DNA from: JAAXHH01 sp965225915
GTDB taxonomy: Bacteria; JAAXHH01
Reading direction: 5' to 3'
Length of the DNA stretch: 64,000 bases
Assembly: GCA_965225915.1 (NCBI GenBank)
Contig: OZ245326.1
Location: 124,001 to 188,000, forward strand
Positions 36,801 to 44,566 of the stretch are shown here, piece after piece (position 1 is the first letter of the stretch; every line of letters begins with the position of its first letter). The notes below the pieces were generated by a model. That model was given only the letters and a program-made list of their open reading frames with translations, ran no database searches and was not told the DNA's origin. Both the position numbers and the translations under genes were made by a program.

Positions 36801-37265
36801 CGGGACATGGATCATCTGGCCCGTACTGAGGAAAGTACGCGGGACGCCATGTCGGAATGGCAGAATCTTCAACGCCAGTTGTTCCGGCTGAACCGAGGCA
36901 TACCCAATCCCGAATCCCTGGATCGGATTTCCCGGGATTACCAGCGACAAATGCAACGTCTGAGAGAACTGTCCGGACAGGTGCCACGCATGTCAGGGGA
37001 GACCCGGCAGTTGCAGGATGACCTGGACCTGGCGGTCGCCCTGGGCAACGAACCCTGGAAGATCGACCGTGGGAAATGGAACGAGCTCCACCGCAACCTG
37101 GCCAGCAGCCTCCGGGATTACTACGATGGAATTCGCGCGGAGGTCCGGGACATGCGCCGCAGGGAACGCCTGTACATGGCGCGGGAGGAAGAAGTCCCGC
37201 CCGGATACCGGGACCTGGTGAACGAGTACTATGAAAAGCTCTCCAAAAACGGGGACCACAACTGA
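33846..37265 (+). CDS. Giant DUF4175-like membrane-anchored coiled-coil protein
   Basis: 1139 residues. Two hydrophobic helices (about 20-42 and 55-75) are followed by a DUF4175-like beta region up to about 490, with a Gly-rich break at GEGGGGGGEE (about 503-512). The remaining 620 residues are extremely charged (Arg, Glu, Gln) with heptad-like spacing, predicting long coiled coils. DUF4175-like proteins are commonly found with MoxR/DUF58/Bat genes in FCB-group bacteria; their function is unresolved. It is the largest intact gene here and sits three bases after its neighbour, so co-translation is likely. Confidence 0.83.
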   Translation: MASDQTTLNSYLRRVLYRWRLMLILRGISVLAIAGVILILLCVSIVHNFDPERAVNIILLSAAAMALGYIAFRYLVNPLRRTPTDLQVARYIEERYPGLNDAFVSAVEYGDAQLREPQKALLDQLLEHVAEFSEQIDFKKVVDRKRHFRLQAAAALATLVLAVLVFQDPGYFGRSALRLVSWNHAEPASSGKIRVEPGDSRVSRGENQTVTASLGSDFSQEPSLFIRFGQDEDWSTLVLYATDRERTFATEIRDIERDARYYVAVADARSQEFYITVFDPPYVERIDVRYDFPAYIGLVAKIEEDRGDITAPVSTKVTLNITTSKVVKSAELRFSDGRSEDLQVAGDDLEGSFVVQEDLSYTIHLQDPDDAKNDEPVEYYVRALPDRAPNVAILEPSRDTRVSPVDEVKIRAEAVDDFGLSTFSLNYAVNGGEEQVVDLGALQDESSGTVWEGEYVVYLENLSVQPGDFVAYYAAAGDRRGDAGTTATDMFFIEIKPFDETYRQGEGGGGGGEEALQTRQLSRKQKEIISATWRVKRSIAGEPGVQTEEDLEAIAAVQDDLRGQAEDALAFMRFQVGFSTEAMKMVETLEKALEPMVDASDALRSGSVDEALVHERKALMYLTRLDAQMRDYTVTRARGMAGRAGRAPLDMSDTSELELDDDNNRYERPDQPALDRQRDRSIDENQQRIQDLARRQQRLNDRMRQLEDGEEQREAGRRRELDRLTRMQRELREDTEEVARTLSRSGGDPSAQNPQSGSPGPTLDQATLELRESSESMGESIEQLRRNRLQQAAEDGSQAEQRLTDASRQLQRAQGESLERLAREAVRQANQLATRQEQLARTVDELKVEKDAGFEGIRNRLDAIEAGRGGLGEEGIERRLDRFVRERLRELEEAKEEIRSDLERLEDDLDFLSRRSSQAQPETAEAAGQALEMIDDENLNERIERSKRLLRRDALERSAREEEEITAALNRLSDQVRTARDNLIFRDMDHLARTEESTRDAMSEWQNLQRQLFRLNRGIPNPESLDRISRDYQRQMQRLRELSGQVPRMSGETRQLQDDLDLAVALGNEPWKIDRGKWNELHRNLASSLRDYYDGIRAEVRDMRRRERLYMAREEEVPPGYRDLVNEYYEKLSKNGDHN

Positions 37266-37294
37266 AAGGTAACGGCTGAACACCCCGGTTCCCC

Positions 37295-38281
37295 ATGAAC
37301 CACGGTCACCGGCATTTCTACAACATGTCCACCGCGTTGATTACCCACCTCGACTTCCTGCTGCACGACACGGGTTCATTCCATCCTGAACGTCCGGAGC
37401 GTTTGACGTCCATCCTGTCCAGACTCGGCGTGTCCGGGGATGGATCTGCTGCTGTTATGCCTGCCGGCTTGCGGTGCATTTCACCTTCGGCCGCCGATGA
37501 AACCCAGGTCAAGGCGGTACACGACGCAGCGTATTTCGACGCGGTTGCGGGTTGGTGCGAGAAGGGATACAAAAACCTGCCCACCGGCGACACGACGATC
37601 TGTCCCGTATCCGAGATGGTAGCCCGACTGGCCGCGGGCGCGGGTGCAAGAGCCGTAGACGCTGTGTTGTCGAGGGAGGTGGACAACGTCTTCTGCGCCG
37701 TCCGGCCGCCCGGGCACCACGCGGAATCCGACCGGGGTATGGGTTTCTGCATTTACAACAACGCCGCCGTCGCGGCACGATACGCCCAATCTCGGCACGG
37801 TGCGGAACGCGTGGCCATCCTGGACTGGGACGTGCATCACGGCAACGGGACCCAGGAGATCTTTGAGGATGACCCGTCGGTATACTACTTCAGCATACAC
37901 CAGTCGCCCCTGTACCCCTTTTCCGGTATGGAGTGGGAACGGGGAACAGGAGAAGGAGAGGGGTATACGCTGAACGTCCCGGTTTCCGCGGGTTCGGGCG
38001 ACGAAGTTTTTATCGACGCGCTCAGTCACCGGATCGTTCCGGCCATGAGGGAATTCCATCCGGACCTTTTTATTCTGTCGGCCGGTTTCGACGCCCACCT
38101 GGACGATCCACTATCCGGCACCCTGGTCACCGACGAGGGGTTCCGCGCCATGTCGCGAATCATGCTGGATTTCGCGGAAGACGAGTGTGGCGGCCACTTG
38201 GTATCCATGCTGGAAGGGGGCTATGACCTGGAGGCCCTGGGCCGGTGCGTAGCGGACCACGTGATCATGATGGCCTCATGA
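37295..38281 (+). CDS. Histone deacetylase family (acetylpolyamine/acetoin-utilisation type) hydrolase
   Basis: 328 residues. The zinc and catalytic residues of the arginase/deacetylase fold are all present: His141-His142 (RPPGHHAE), Asp179 and His181 (DWDVHHGNG), Asp266 (SAGFDAH), and a GGYDL tyrosine near 309. Bacterial members deacetylate acetylpolyamines or acetylated proteins. The start could also be ATG 37325 (residue 11). The gene follows the DUF4175-like gene by 29 bases and may share its transcript, a link I would not read functionally. Confidence 0.9.
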   Translation: MNHGHRHFYNMSTALITHLDFLLHDTGSFHPERPERLTSILSRLGVSGDGSAAVMPAGLRCISPSAADETQVKAVHDAAYFDAVAGWCEKGYKNLPTGDTTICPVSEMVARLAAGAGARAVDAVLSREVDNVFCAVRPPGHHAESDRGMGFCIYNNAAVAARYAQSRHGAERVAILDWDVHHGNGTQEIFEDDPSVYYFSIHQSPLYPFSGMEWERGTGEGEGYTLNVPVSAGSGDEVFIDALSHRIVPAMREFHPDLFILSAGFDAHLDDPLSGTLVTDEGFRAMSRIMLDFAEDECGGHLVSMLEGGYDLEALGRCVADHVIMMAS

Positions 38282-38390
38282 TGAAAACCGAGGTCGCAGA
38301 CCAGCGAACCCCGGTGTCTCCGTGCCAGTCCAGGAGACGAACACCCCGAAAAACCGCTGGTCACCAGAGAAGTCGTTAAGGAGATCAAGC

Positions 38391-39344
38391 TTGCGGTACA
38401 GGCGTCTTGGTCGAACCCAATTGAGTGTTTCCGAGGTATCCCTGGGGACGGTGGAACTGGGTATGGAGTATGGTCTGAGGGAAAGCAACGAATCCAGCGT
38501 ACCCGCGGAGACCGACGCCCGCAATCTGCTGAATCGGGCGATCGATATGGGCGTGAATTTCATCGATACTGCGTCGCAATACGGGAACAGCGAGGAAATA
38601 ATCGGCCGCGCGCTTAAAAACCGCCGGTCCGAATACGTTCTGGCCACAAAGTGCATGCACCGGTTGGATGAAGGACTCGACTATGCCGGATCACGACAGA
38701 GCATATCCGAATCCATCGACCAAAGCCTTTCACGGCTTCAGACGGATTACATCGACCTGCTTCAGGTGCACGGCCGGGACGATCTTGAACTGGAGTTGAG
38801 GATAATCCGGGATGGCGTGGTGATGGATGAACTCGACAAGGCCCGGCAGGCGGGGAAGATTCGGTTTACAGGGTACTCGTCCTATAGCGAAGAAGCCGCC
38901 CAGGCGGCGATTGAGTATGGACGCTGGGACACGCTGCAGATCGCCTGTAACATCCTTGACCGCCGTTACCTGAAGCGGGTTATTCCCGAAGCGCGAAAAC
39001 GCGGTGTGGCCATTATCGTTCGTTCCGCACTGTTAAAAGGGGCGCTTACCGACAAGAGCAAGTACATGCCCGAAAAGCTGAGCCCCCTCATTGAACACAT
39101 CGACCGCCTGGTCGAAGTCCAGTCAGCAACCCATTTCAGTCTGCCTGAAATGGCACTGCGTTACGTGCTTTCGATCCCGGATATTGCCACCATTATCGTT
39201 GGCGCGGACAGGACGAAATACCTGGAGGAAGCCGTCTCCGCATCGGATGGCAAAGGGCTGAACGATGAAATACTCGTCAAGCTGGAGGACATGGCGCTTG
39301 ACGATCCCTACCTGCTCAACCCCGGAAACTGGGGCATACCCTGA
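38391..39344 (+). CDS. Aldo/keto reductase
   Basis: 317 residues from TTG 38391, which has AAGGAG seven bases upstream and gives the typical N-terminus MRYRRLGRTQLSVSEVSLGT; a GTG at 38322 would add an untypical tail. All four catalytic residues are present: Asp59, Tyr64 (IDTASQYGNSE), Lys87 (ATKC) and His127 (LLQVHGRD). NAD(P)H-dependent reduction of an aldehyde, ketone or sugar is expected. It converges on lexA. Confidence 0.87.
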   Translation: MRYRRLGRTQLSVSEVSLGTVELGMEYGLRESNESSVPAETDARNLLNRAIDMGVNFIDTASQYGNSEEIIGRALKNRRSEYVLATKCMHRLDEGLDYAGSRQSISESIDQSLSRLQTDYIDLLQVHGRDDLELELRIIRDGVVMDELDKARQAGKIRFTGYSSYSEEAAQAAIEYGRWDTLQIACNILDRRYLKRVIPEARKRGVAIIVRSALLKGALTDKSKYMPEKLSPLIEHIDRLVEVQSATHFSLPEMALRYVLSIPDIATIIVGADRTKYLEEAVSASDGKGLNDEILVKLEDMALDDPYLLNPGNWGIP

Positions 39345-39383
39345 TCAGCAGGTCATTGACGGTATGATCGAATTGCCCACCGC

Positions 39384-40001
39384 TCAACCCATTCTGCGGA
39401 ACACCCCTACCACCTTGCCCACAATGGACACCTCGTCGGTGATGATCGGCTCCATGGTCGGGTGGGCGGGCACGAGTTCGAAGCGGTTGTTGCGGCGGTA
39501 GTATCTCTTTACCGTGGCTTCGTCGTCCAGCATTGCGACGACCGTTTCGCCCGTCTCGGCCACGGGCTGTTCTCGGACCAGGACGTAGTCACCATCCATG
39601 ATACCGTCTTCGATCATGCTTTCCCCATGCACCTCGAGGGCGAATATATTCCCACCTTGCCTCAACATGCTCACCGGAAAGGTCATGTATTCCTCGATGT
39701 TCTCTTCGGCGAGTATAGGCAGCCCGGCGGCTACCCGACCGAGGAGGGGAACCTGTATGACTTCGTCGTTACCCGGTAAGTTTGCGGTCCTGAATCCCAC
39801 GATTTCTATCGCACGGGGTTTCATCGGATCGCGCCGGATGTGGCCTTTCTTCTCGATCGCCCGCAAGTGATCGTAGGCCGCGCGAGTACTGATGCCGAAT
39901 TGCTGCGCGATCTCCCTGACGCTGGGCGGATACCCTATTCGACCGACCTTCTTGCGGATGAATTCAAATACATTCTGCTGCTTGACCGTTAACGCTTTCA
40001 T
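39384..40001 (-). CDS. lexA: LexA repressor
   Basis: 205 residues. A winged-helix DNA-binding domain (1-65, recognition helix around STRAAYDHLRAIEKKG) is joined to an S24 peptidase domain. The self-cleavage bond Ala92-Gly93 (RVAAGLP), Ser128 (HGESM) and Lys165 (ATVKRYY) form the complete autoproteolysis site triggered by RecA filaments. It represses SOS genes. A promoter at 40073-40101 with an overlapping dyad suggests autoregulation. No other SOS gene lies adjacent. Confidence 0.96.
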   Translation of the reverse strand: MKALTVKQQNVFEFIRKKVGRIGYPPSVREIAQQFGISTRAAYDHLRAIEKKGHIRRDPMKPRAIEIVGFRTANLPGNDEVIQVPLLGRVAAGLPILAEENIEEYMTFPVSMLRQGGNIFALEVHGESMIEDGIMDGDYVLVREQPVAETGETVVAMLDDEATVKRYYRRNNRFELVPAHPTMEPIITDEVSIVGKVVGVFRRMG

Positions 40002-40072
40002 GGGATGGAATCCTTGTGCTCACGGAGCTTCAAGCAAAGGTTTGTTTGCAGACCTCGGGTATATGGCCGTGT

Positions 40073-40101
40073 TATATACACAACATACGGTTAGTCGTCA
40101 A
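40073..40101 (-). promoter_or_regulatory. lexA promoter with overlapping dyad (candidate LexA operator)
   Basis: Minus-strand TTGACG (40096-40101) and TATATA (40073-40078), spacing 17. The -10 lies within a short imperfect dyad, TGTTGTGTATATAACA (40072-40087), with arms TGTT/AACA. That is where a self-repressing LexA would bind, but LexA motifs differ between phyla and I cannot confirm it from one site. Confidence 0.55.
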
Positions 40102-40207
40102 GATAAAACTTCAAGTTCTCCTGGTTGACTCCCTTGAATGAAGGAAGGAATCAATTCCTCCGGAAGACGTTAAAAATAGTCAAAAACAGATGTTCATGGA
40201 TCAGCAG

Positions 40208-40235
40208 TTGATGTATATTGCATCGACAGTACAAT
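40208..40235 (+). promoter_or_regulatory. Sigma-70-like promoter for the GerW-like gene
   Basis: TTGATG (40208-40213) and TACAAT (40230-40235) with 16-base spacing. It leaves a very short leader with AGGAG just before ATG 40258, and places an alternative ATG at 40234 inside the -10, ruling that start out. Confidence 0.55.
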
Positions 40236-40257
40236 GCCAGGGAAACAGGAGAATGCC

Positions 40258-40605
40258 ATGCCCGTCAATGAAATGATCAAGACCATGCTGGAGGAATTGC
40301 GCCAGATTGCCGATACCGAGGTGCACGTAGGCAACCCGCTGCATATCGGGGATACCTACGTGGTTCCGGTTTCCAGGTTGTCCCTTGGATTCGGCGCCGG
40401 GGGATTCGGCAGCGAAGCGGATCAGAAGAGAGGAGCCGGAGGAGGCGTTTCGGTCGAACCTGTTGCGTTTCTGGTTATCCAGCAGGACCGCGCACAACTG
40501 CTTCACATGAATTCACCTAATAGTCCCATGGGTAAGCTGTTGGACATCATGCCGGACGTCATCGAGGAATTGAGAAAGTATACGAAAAAGGGCGGCGATC
40601 AGTAG
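40258..40605 (+). CDS. GerW/YtfJ-like small protein
   Basis: 115 residues. The block HVGNPLHIGDTYVVPVSRLS (about 26-45), the Gly-rich GFGAGGFG, and the final GVSVEPVAFLVI segment match the YtfJ/GerW family. The name comes from a Bacillus spore-germination protein, but relatives are widespread in bacteria that do not form spores, where the role is unknown. I saw no other spore gene here. Its last seven bases overlap the end of the transporter gene on the other strand. Confidence 0.82.
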   Translation: MPVNEMIKTMLEELRQIADTEVHVGNPLHIGDTYVVPVSRLSLGFGAGGFGSEADQKRGAGGGVSVEPVAFLVIQQDRAQLLHMNSPNSPMGKLLDIMPDVIEELRKYTKKGGDQ

Positions 40606-42593
40606 ACCAGTGGCGCAACGGTCTTTGAAATCAGTGCCACGGCTACCGTGGCCATCCCCACCAGCCCCGTGCCGCAGGCGTATCCGGCGGCGAGGACTGG
40701 CGTGTACCTCATCCATTTCTGCCTGCCGAATTTCCGTTCCATGTAGTACCTTCCCACCAAAGCGCCCATAAACTGGGGAATGAAGGCGTGGGGCACCGTT
40801 CCCACGCTGGCGATCATACCGAATATGAGCATGACGGGGAGATTGAAAGCCGCCAGGACGGCGTAGACCAACACGCCGAAGGCGGCGCCTCCTATCATGT
40901 AAGGGACCTTCAGCGCTTCGATCAAATAGCTGGTCTCGAAACCTGATCCGGCGGTGCTGGAGTACCACAGCGCCTGCATCGTGGCCTGTTGTTGCCAGAA
41001 CTTCTGTGCGTAAGGATAGGCCTGCGACGGAATAGGCGCGAGGCCCCAGATAAAGTGCCAGAACAACAGGCTGCAGACGAGTAGGACGGGGATCATGACC
41101 AACTCGGCCTTCAGCACGCTCGTGAAGCGCGTACGGGTCAGTTCGACTTCGCGAAAAGCCTGGGCCTGGCCCCCGTAGTTGAAAATGGGTATGGGGGCGA
41201 ACCAAATGTCCACGCCCTTGTAGCCGCTCAGAATGAAGGTGGCTTCCTTGATTAGGGGGAATTGCAGGTCGGCTCCAGTAATCGCCCGCAGCCGGGCGCT
41301 CGCGTATGAGCTCACCGGGGTATAGATGAACCCGTAGAAAACAAAGAAGAGGACGGGAAACCCGGGCACGAGGCCCCAGCTGAGTACGACGTAACCTACC
41401 GTCAGGAGCAGGAAAGCACCGAAAATTATGGAAAGTGGAAAGTCTCCTCTGCCGGGTGGTGTAAGGCGCTCACCCGTTGATCCGGCGTTCGGCCCCTCCC
41501 GCTTGGCACGTGCAGCCCGCTTCCCGATTCCCGACAGGATACTCCACCCGCCAATCAGCACGACGGCGAAGCCCGTGCCGATTCGGACGCTCATCCAGAA
41601 ATCGATATCATTCACCAGCGTGGTCTGTATGGCATCCATTCCCGGCGACCAGGTGCGCAGGATGTTGAAATCGTACAACAGCGGGTTGAGGACTATGGTC
41701 AGCAGGGCGCCGGTGGCGGATCCTACCACGATCCAGAAGGGCAGCACAAAACCGGTCAGAACGGGACCCAGGCCCAGTTCAACCGCCATGGCCGCGGCAG
41801 GCAGGATGTTCTCGGTATTGCGGGTCAGGTCGGCGAATGGGATGGGTATCAGCGTGATCGGTTCGGCCAGCAGCGCGCCCGTAACCGCCGGTATACCGAT
41901 GTAGAAAGCGCCGAAGACAAGCCCCAGCATGGCCCCGATGCTGAAGGCCCGCCAGCGCCATGATTCCTGTCCCGCGGAACTCTCCGCCAGCGCAGTAGCG
42001 CCTTCCGCCTGGATCGAGGCCAGGGGGAACGGAAGCCGTTCCACGTCGGCCGTTACGCGGAAGAGACCATAACCAAGCGTGAAAGCGCTGGCCCGGTTGA
42101 AAATGTGGAGCACGGCGATGAGCAGGATCGGCACGAGCCACTCCCCGTGCAGGAGCGTGCGCAGGGCGATGGCCTCGGAATCCGATCCGGGAGATATCCA
42201 GGAGGGGATCTGGTTGTCGATGCCGAAGGCCCTGGCGCCGGGGGACTGGATGAAATACTGGTACCAGATCAACTGGGCAAAGGGCCCCCCGGAAAGCGCC
42301 AGGCCTACTCCGGCGGTAAGACTGGCCGCCACGTAGTACAGCATGTAGATTTCCTGGCGGCTGAGCGTGGTGAATGACCGGCGCGCTACTTCGATAAACA
42401 GGATGATCGTGGTCCATTCCGCAGCGGGTCCCAGGCTCTGGCCGGCGATCAGGTTCAGGTAGATCGAACCGGGGATCATGAACAGACCGAGAAAGACGAT
42501 GCCAATGACCGTCTTTACATTGAACCCTTCCTCGAAGGCCGGGGGGTGGTCGGAAAAGGCGGAGGCAGCCAGGTCGTCCCTAACGAAGGTCAT
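40599..42593 (-). CDS. Large polytopic membrane protein, OPT/DUF6785-like transporter
   Basis: 664 residues with about 14 to 16 hydrophobic segments and no soluble domain. The length and helix pattern, with FPLASIQAEGATAL near 188-201 and repeated Gly/Pro-broken helices, resemble oligopeptide-transporter-like DUF6785/DUF6784 proteins found in uncultivated bacteria. Proton-coupled uptake of peptides or metal chelates would fit, but the cargo cannot be named. It lies 49 bases after a lipoprotein gene on the same strand and is probably expressed from that gene's promoter. Confidence 0.65.
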   Translation of the reverse strand: MTFVRDDLAASAFSDHPPAFEEGFNVKTVIGIVFLGLFMIPGSIYLNLIAGQSLGPAAEWTTIILFIEVARRSFTTLSRQEIYMLYYVAASLTAGVGLALSGGPFAQLIWYQYFIQSPGARAFGIDNQIPSWISPGSDSEAIALRTLLHGEWLVPILLIAVLHIFNRASAFTLGYGLFRVTADVERLPFPLASIQAEGATALAESSAGQESWRWRAFSIGAMLGLVFGAFYIGIPAVTGALLAEPITLIPIPFADLTRNTENILPAAAMAVELGLGPVLTGFVLPFWIVVGSATGALLTIVLNPLLYDFNILRTWSPGMDAIQTTLVNDIDFWMSVRIGTGFAVVLIGGWSILSGIGKRAARAKREGPNAGSTGERLTPPGRGDFPLSIIFGAFLLLTVGYVVLSWGLVPGFPVLFFVFYGFIYTPVSSYASARLRAITGADLQFPLIKEATFILSGYKGVDIWFAPIPIFNYGGQAQAFREVELTRTRFTSVLKAELVMIPVLLVCSLLFWHFIWGLAPIPSQAYPYAQKFWQQQATMQALWYSSTAGSGFETSYLIEALKVPYMIGGAAFGVLVYAVLAAFNLPVMLIFGMIASVGTVPHAFIPQFMGALVGRYYMERKFGRQKWMRYTPVLAAGYACGTGLVGMATVAVALISKTVAPLVY

Positions 42594-42642
42594 GCCGATA
42601 GCTCTTTCGACGTGTTTAACGATCCGGGGTGCGCCGGTCGGT

Positions 42643-43086
42643 TTACTGCTTGAGCCAACTGTCCGTAACGGTGAACAACTGACCGGAGGAGTGGCGGTTG
42701 TTCTCGGAGACGCGAACCAGCTTTAGACCATCGAAGGTGAAACTGTCCTCAAATTGTTGGTTATCATCGGTTACGAAGAAAAATACGTTGTTCAAAACAC
42801 TCCACCGTCCGTTCTGGGTACGAACGATGGTGGAATCGGATACGATGGTCGTATCCACCTGGCCGTATCGGCCGTCCCCGCTGAGACGCAGGAGTCCACG
42901 TACCCGCGGGGGGACCAGTGCGTCGAGTACGGTGTTGCTTGAATCCTGCAGCGTGACGGTGCGACTTTCGAGATCGTAGTTCCCGACGAGGGGCCGGGCG
43001 ATATTACCGGGTCCCAGTACTTCTTCGCTGCATCCCGCCAGCAGGATGCTGAAGAGTGCACCGCACGATAGGATTTGCTTGATCAA
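42643..43086 (-). CDS. Small secreted lipoprotein of unknown function
   Basis: 147 residues from TTG 43086, which has GGAG six bases upstream. The N-terminus MIKQILSCGALFSILLAGCS is a classical lipoprotein signal with lipobox LAGC, so Cys19 would be lipidated. The mature part reads as a beta-rich domain with repeated threonine and valine strands (TTIVSDSTIVRTQNGRW) and no cysteine beyond the lipobox. Longer starts at 43110 or 43155 lack binding sites and would spoil the signal. A strong promoter lies 110 bases upstream. Confidence 0.78.
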   Translation of the reverse strand: MIKQILSCGALFSILLAGCSEEVLGPGNIARPLVGNYDLESRTVTLQDSSNTVLDALVPPRVRGLLRLSGDGRYGQVDTTIVSDSTIVRTQNGRWSVLNNVFFFVTDDNQQFEDSFTFDGLKLVRVSENNRHSSGQLFTVTDSWLKQ

Positions 43087-43194
43087 GGTTTTCTCCGGCA
43101 GGCAGGCCATGAATCTACACGGACTTTCAGTGCGTTCCGGCAGTGGTTGGACCACGCCTGCGAGGCCATGAACGCTCTGCCGTGAACGCTTGAA

Positions 43195-43223
43195 ATTATA
43201 GGCAGGCCCCTACCGGTCGTCAA
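43195..43223 (-). promoter_or_regulatory. Strong sigma-70-like promoter for the lipoprotein/transporter pair
   Basis: Minus-strand TTGACG (43218-43223) and a perfect TATAAT (43195-43200) with 17-base spacing, eleven of twelve consensus positions. The -35 is part of an inverted repeat shared with the divergent promoter. Confidence 0.75.
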
Positions 43224-43262
43224 GCGATTACGGGTTCGCTGAACCGGATATTTCGCTTGACG
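43218..43262. promoter_or_regulatory. Nested inverted repeats between divergent promoters (operator-like)
   Basis: CGTCAAGCGA (43218-43227) is the exact reverse complement of TCGCTTGACG (43253-43262); each arm contains a -35 box for one of the two divergent promoters. Nearly concentric with it is a second perfect dyad, GGTTC-GCT-GAACC (43233-43245). The rest of the 344-base gap 43087-43430 holds only the promoters and leaders. A dimeric regulator on the inner dyad could control both directions at once. Identity of any regulator is unknown. Confidence 0.6.
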
Positions 43263-43285
43263 TTCATCGTCCCGCGGGTTAGAAG
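43257..43285 (+). promoter_or_regulatory. Sigma-70-like promoter for the Gfo/Idh and DUF815 genes
   Basis: TTGACG (43257-43262) and TAGAAG (43280-43285), spacing 17. The leader to ATG 43431 would be about 140 bases. Confidence 0.48.
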
Positions 43286-43430
43286 TGATGGGATTTTGTC
43301 CGGCGTGACGCGCGGTGCTGCATAGTACCGGTCTACGCGACAGCCGGCGCGCTATTTAAGGCCAACGACTCGGCCTGGATTCAGTTTCCAATATCGGGCA
43401 GCGGCATCAGACAGGAGGAATGGCAACCCC

Positions 43431-44534
43431 ATGTCAGCGCTGAAAGCAGGCATCATCGGATGCGGGAACATCAGTGGGGCTTACTTCGAAGCGGGACGGA
43501 AATTCGAGATTTTCGACGTAGTCGCATGCGCGGATATGATCGCGGATCGAGCGAAGGCGAAAGCCGCCGAATTTGAGGGGATCGAAGCACGCACTGTCGA
43601 CGCCCTGCTGGGCGATCCCTCGATAGAAATCGTCATCAATCTCACGATACCCGGCGCCCATGCGGAAATCGGAAGAGCCGCGCTGGAACAGGGTAAATCG
43701 GTGTATACGGAGAAACCCATGGCGATCCGAAGGGAAGACGGCCGCGCACTGCTCGAACTGGCCGGGATCAAGGGAGGATTGGTGGGTGGAGCTCCGGACA
43801 CCTTCATGGGGGCCGGCATACAGACCTGCCGCAAGCTCATAGACGACGGGTGGATCGGCGAACCCGTGGCGGCCACGGCCTTCATGCTGAGTCCCGGACA
43901 CGAACGATGGCATCCCGACCCGGGGTTCTTCTATCGGCCCGGTGGGGGACCCATGCTGGACATGGGTCCATACTACGTCACGGCGCTGGTCAATCTGATC
44001 GGACCGGTCGCAAGGCTGACGGGCGCTACCCGCATTACCCATCCGGAACGCACGATCACAAGCCAGCCCCTGTTCGGAGAGAAAATAAAGGTCGACGTGC
44101 CTACGCACCTGGCGGGTCTTCTCGAGTTTGAAAGCGGCGCCATCGGGACGATCGTGACCAGTTTCGACGTATGGCACCATGAATTGCCGCGCATCGAGAT
44201 ATACGGCACGGAGGGATCCATCAGCGTTCCCGATCCCAATTCATTCGGCGGGCCCGTTAAGCTTCGCCGCGCCGGAGCGGAAACCTGGAGCGAAATGCCT
44301 CTGAGTCATGGATACGAGGAGCAGAACCGCGGGGTGGGCGTGGCGGACATGGCCTATGCCTTGCGATCGGGCCGCCCGCACCGGGCCAGCGGCGAACTCA
44401 CCTTTCATGTCCTCGACGTCATGCAGTCCATCCAGGAATCGGCGGAATCGGGGCGGCACATCATATTGGAAAGCACGTGTTCCAAACCGGCCCCTCTGCC
44501 GCTCGGACTGGCGCCCTACACCCTGGACCCATAA
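43431..44534 (+). CDS. Gfo/Idh/MocA family oxidoreductase
   Basis: 367 residues. GIIGCGNISG (7-16) binds NAD(P), EKP (94-96) carries the catalytic lysine, and FYRPGGGPMLDMGPYYV near 165-181 is the typical C-terminal substrate block. Expected activity is oxidation or reduction of a sugar, inositol or sugar acid. AGGAGG precedes the ATG at a wider than usual distance of 12 bases. The DUF815 gene follows 32 bases later. Confidence 0.88.
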   Translation: MSALKAGIIGCGNISGAYFEAGRKFEIFDVVACADMIADRAKAKAAEFEGIEARTVDALLGDPSIEIVINLTIPGAHAEIGRAALEQGKSVYTEKPMAIRREDGRALLELAGIKGGLVGGAPDTFMGAGIQTCRKLIDDGWIGEPVAATAFMLSPGHERWHPDPGFFYRPGGGPMLDMGPYYVTALVNLIGPVARLTGATRITHPERTITSQPLFGEKIKVDVPTHLAGLLEFESGAIGTIVTSFDVWHHELPRIEIYGTEGSISVPDPNSFGGPVKLRRAGAETWSEMPLSHGYEEQNRGVGVADMAYALRSGRPHRASGELTFHVLDVMQSIQESAESGRHIILESTCSKPAPLPLGLAPYTLDP

Positions 44535-44566
44535 CGGAAACCGTACGCATAGCAGGAAACACAACC

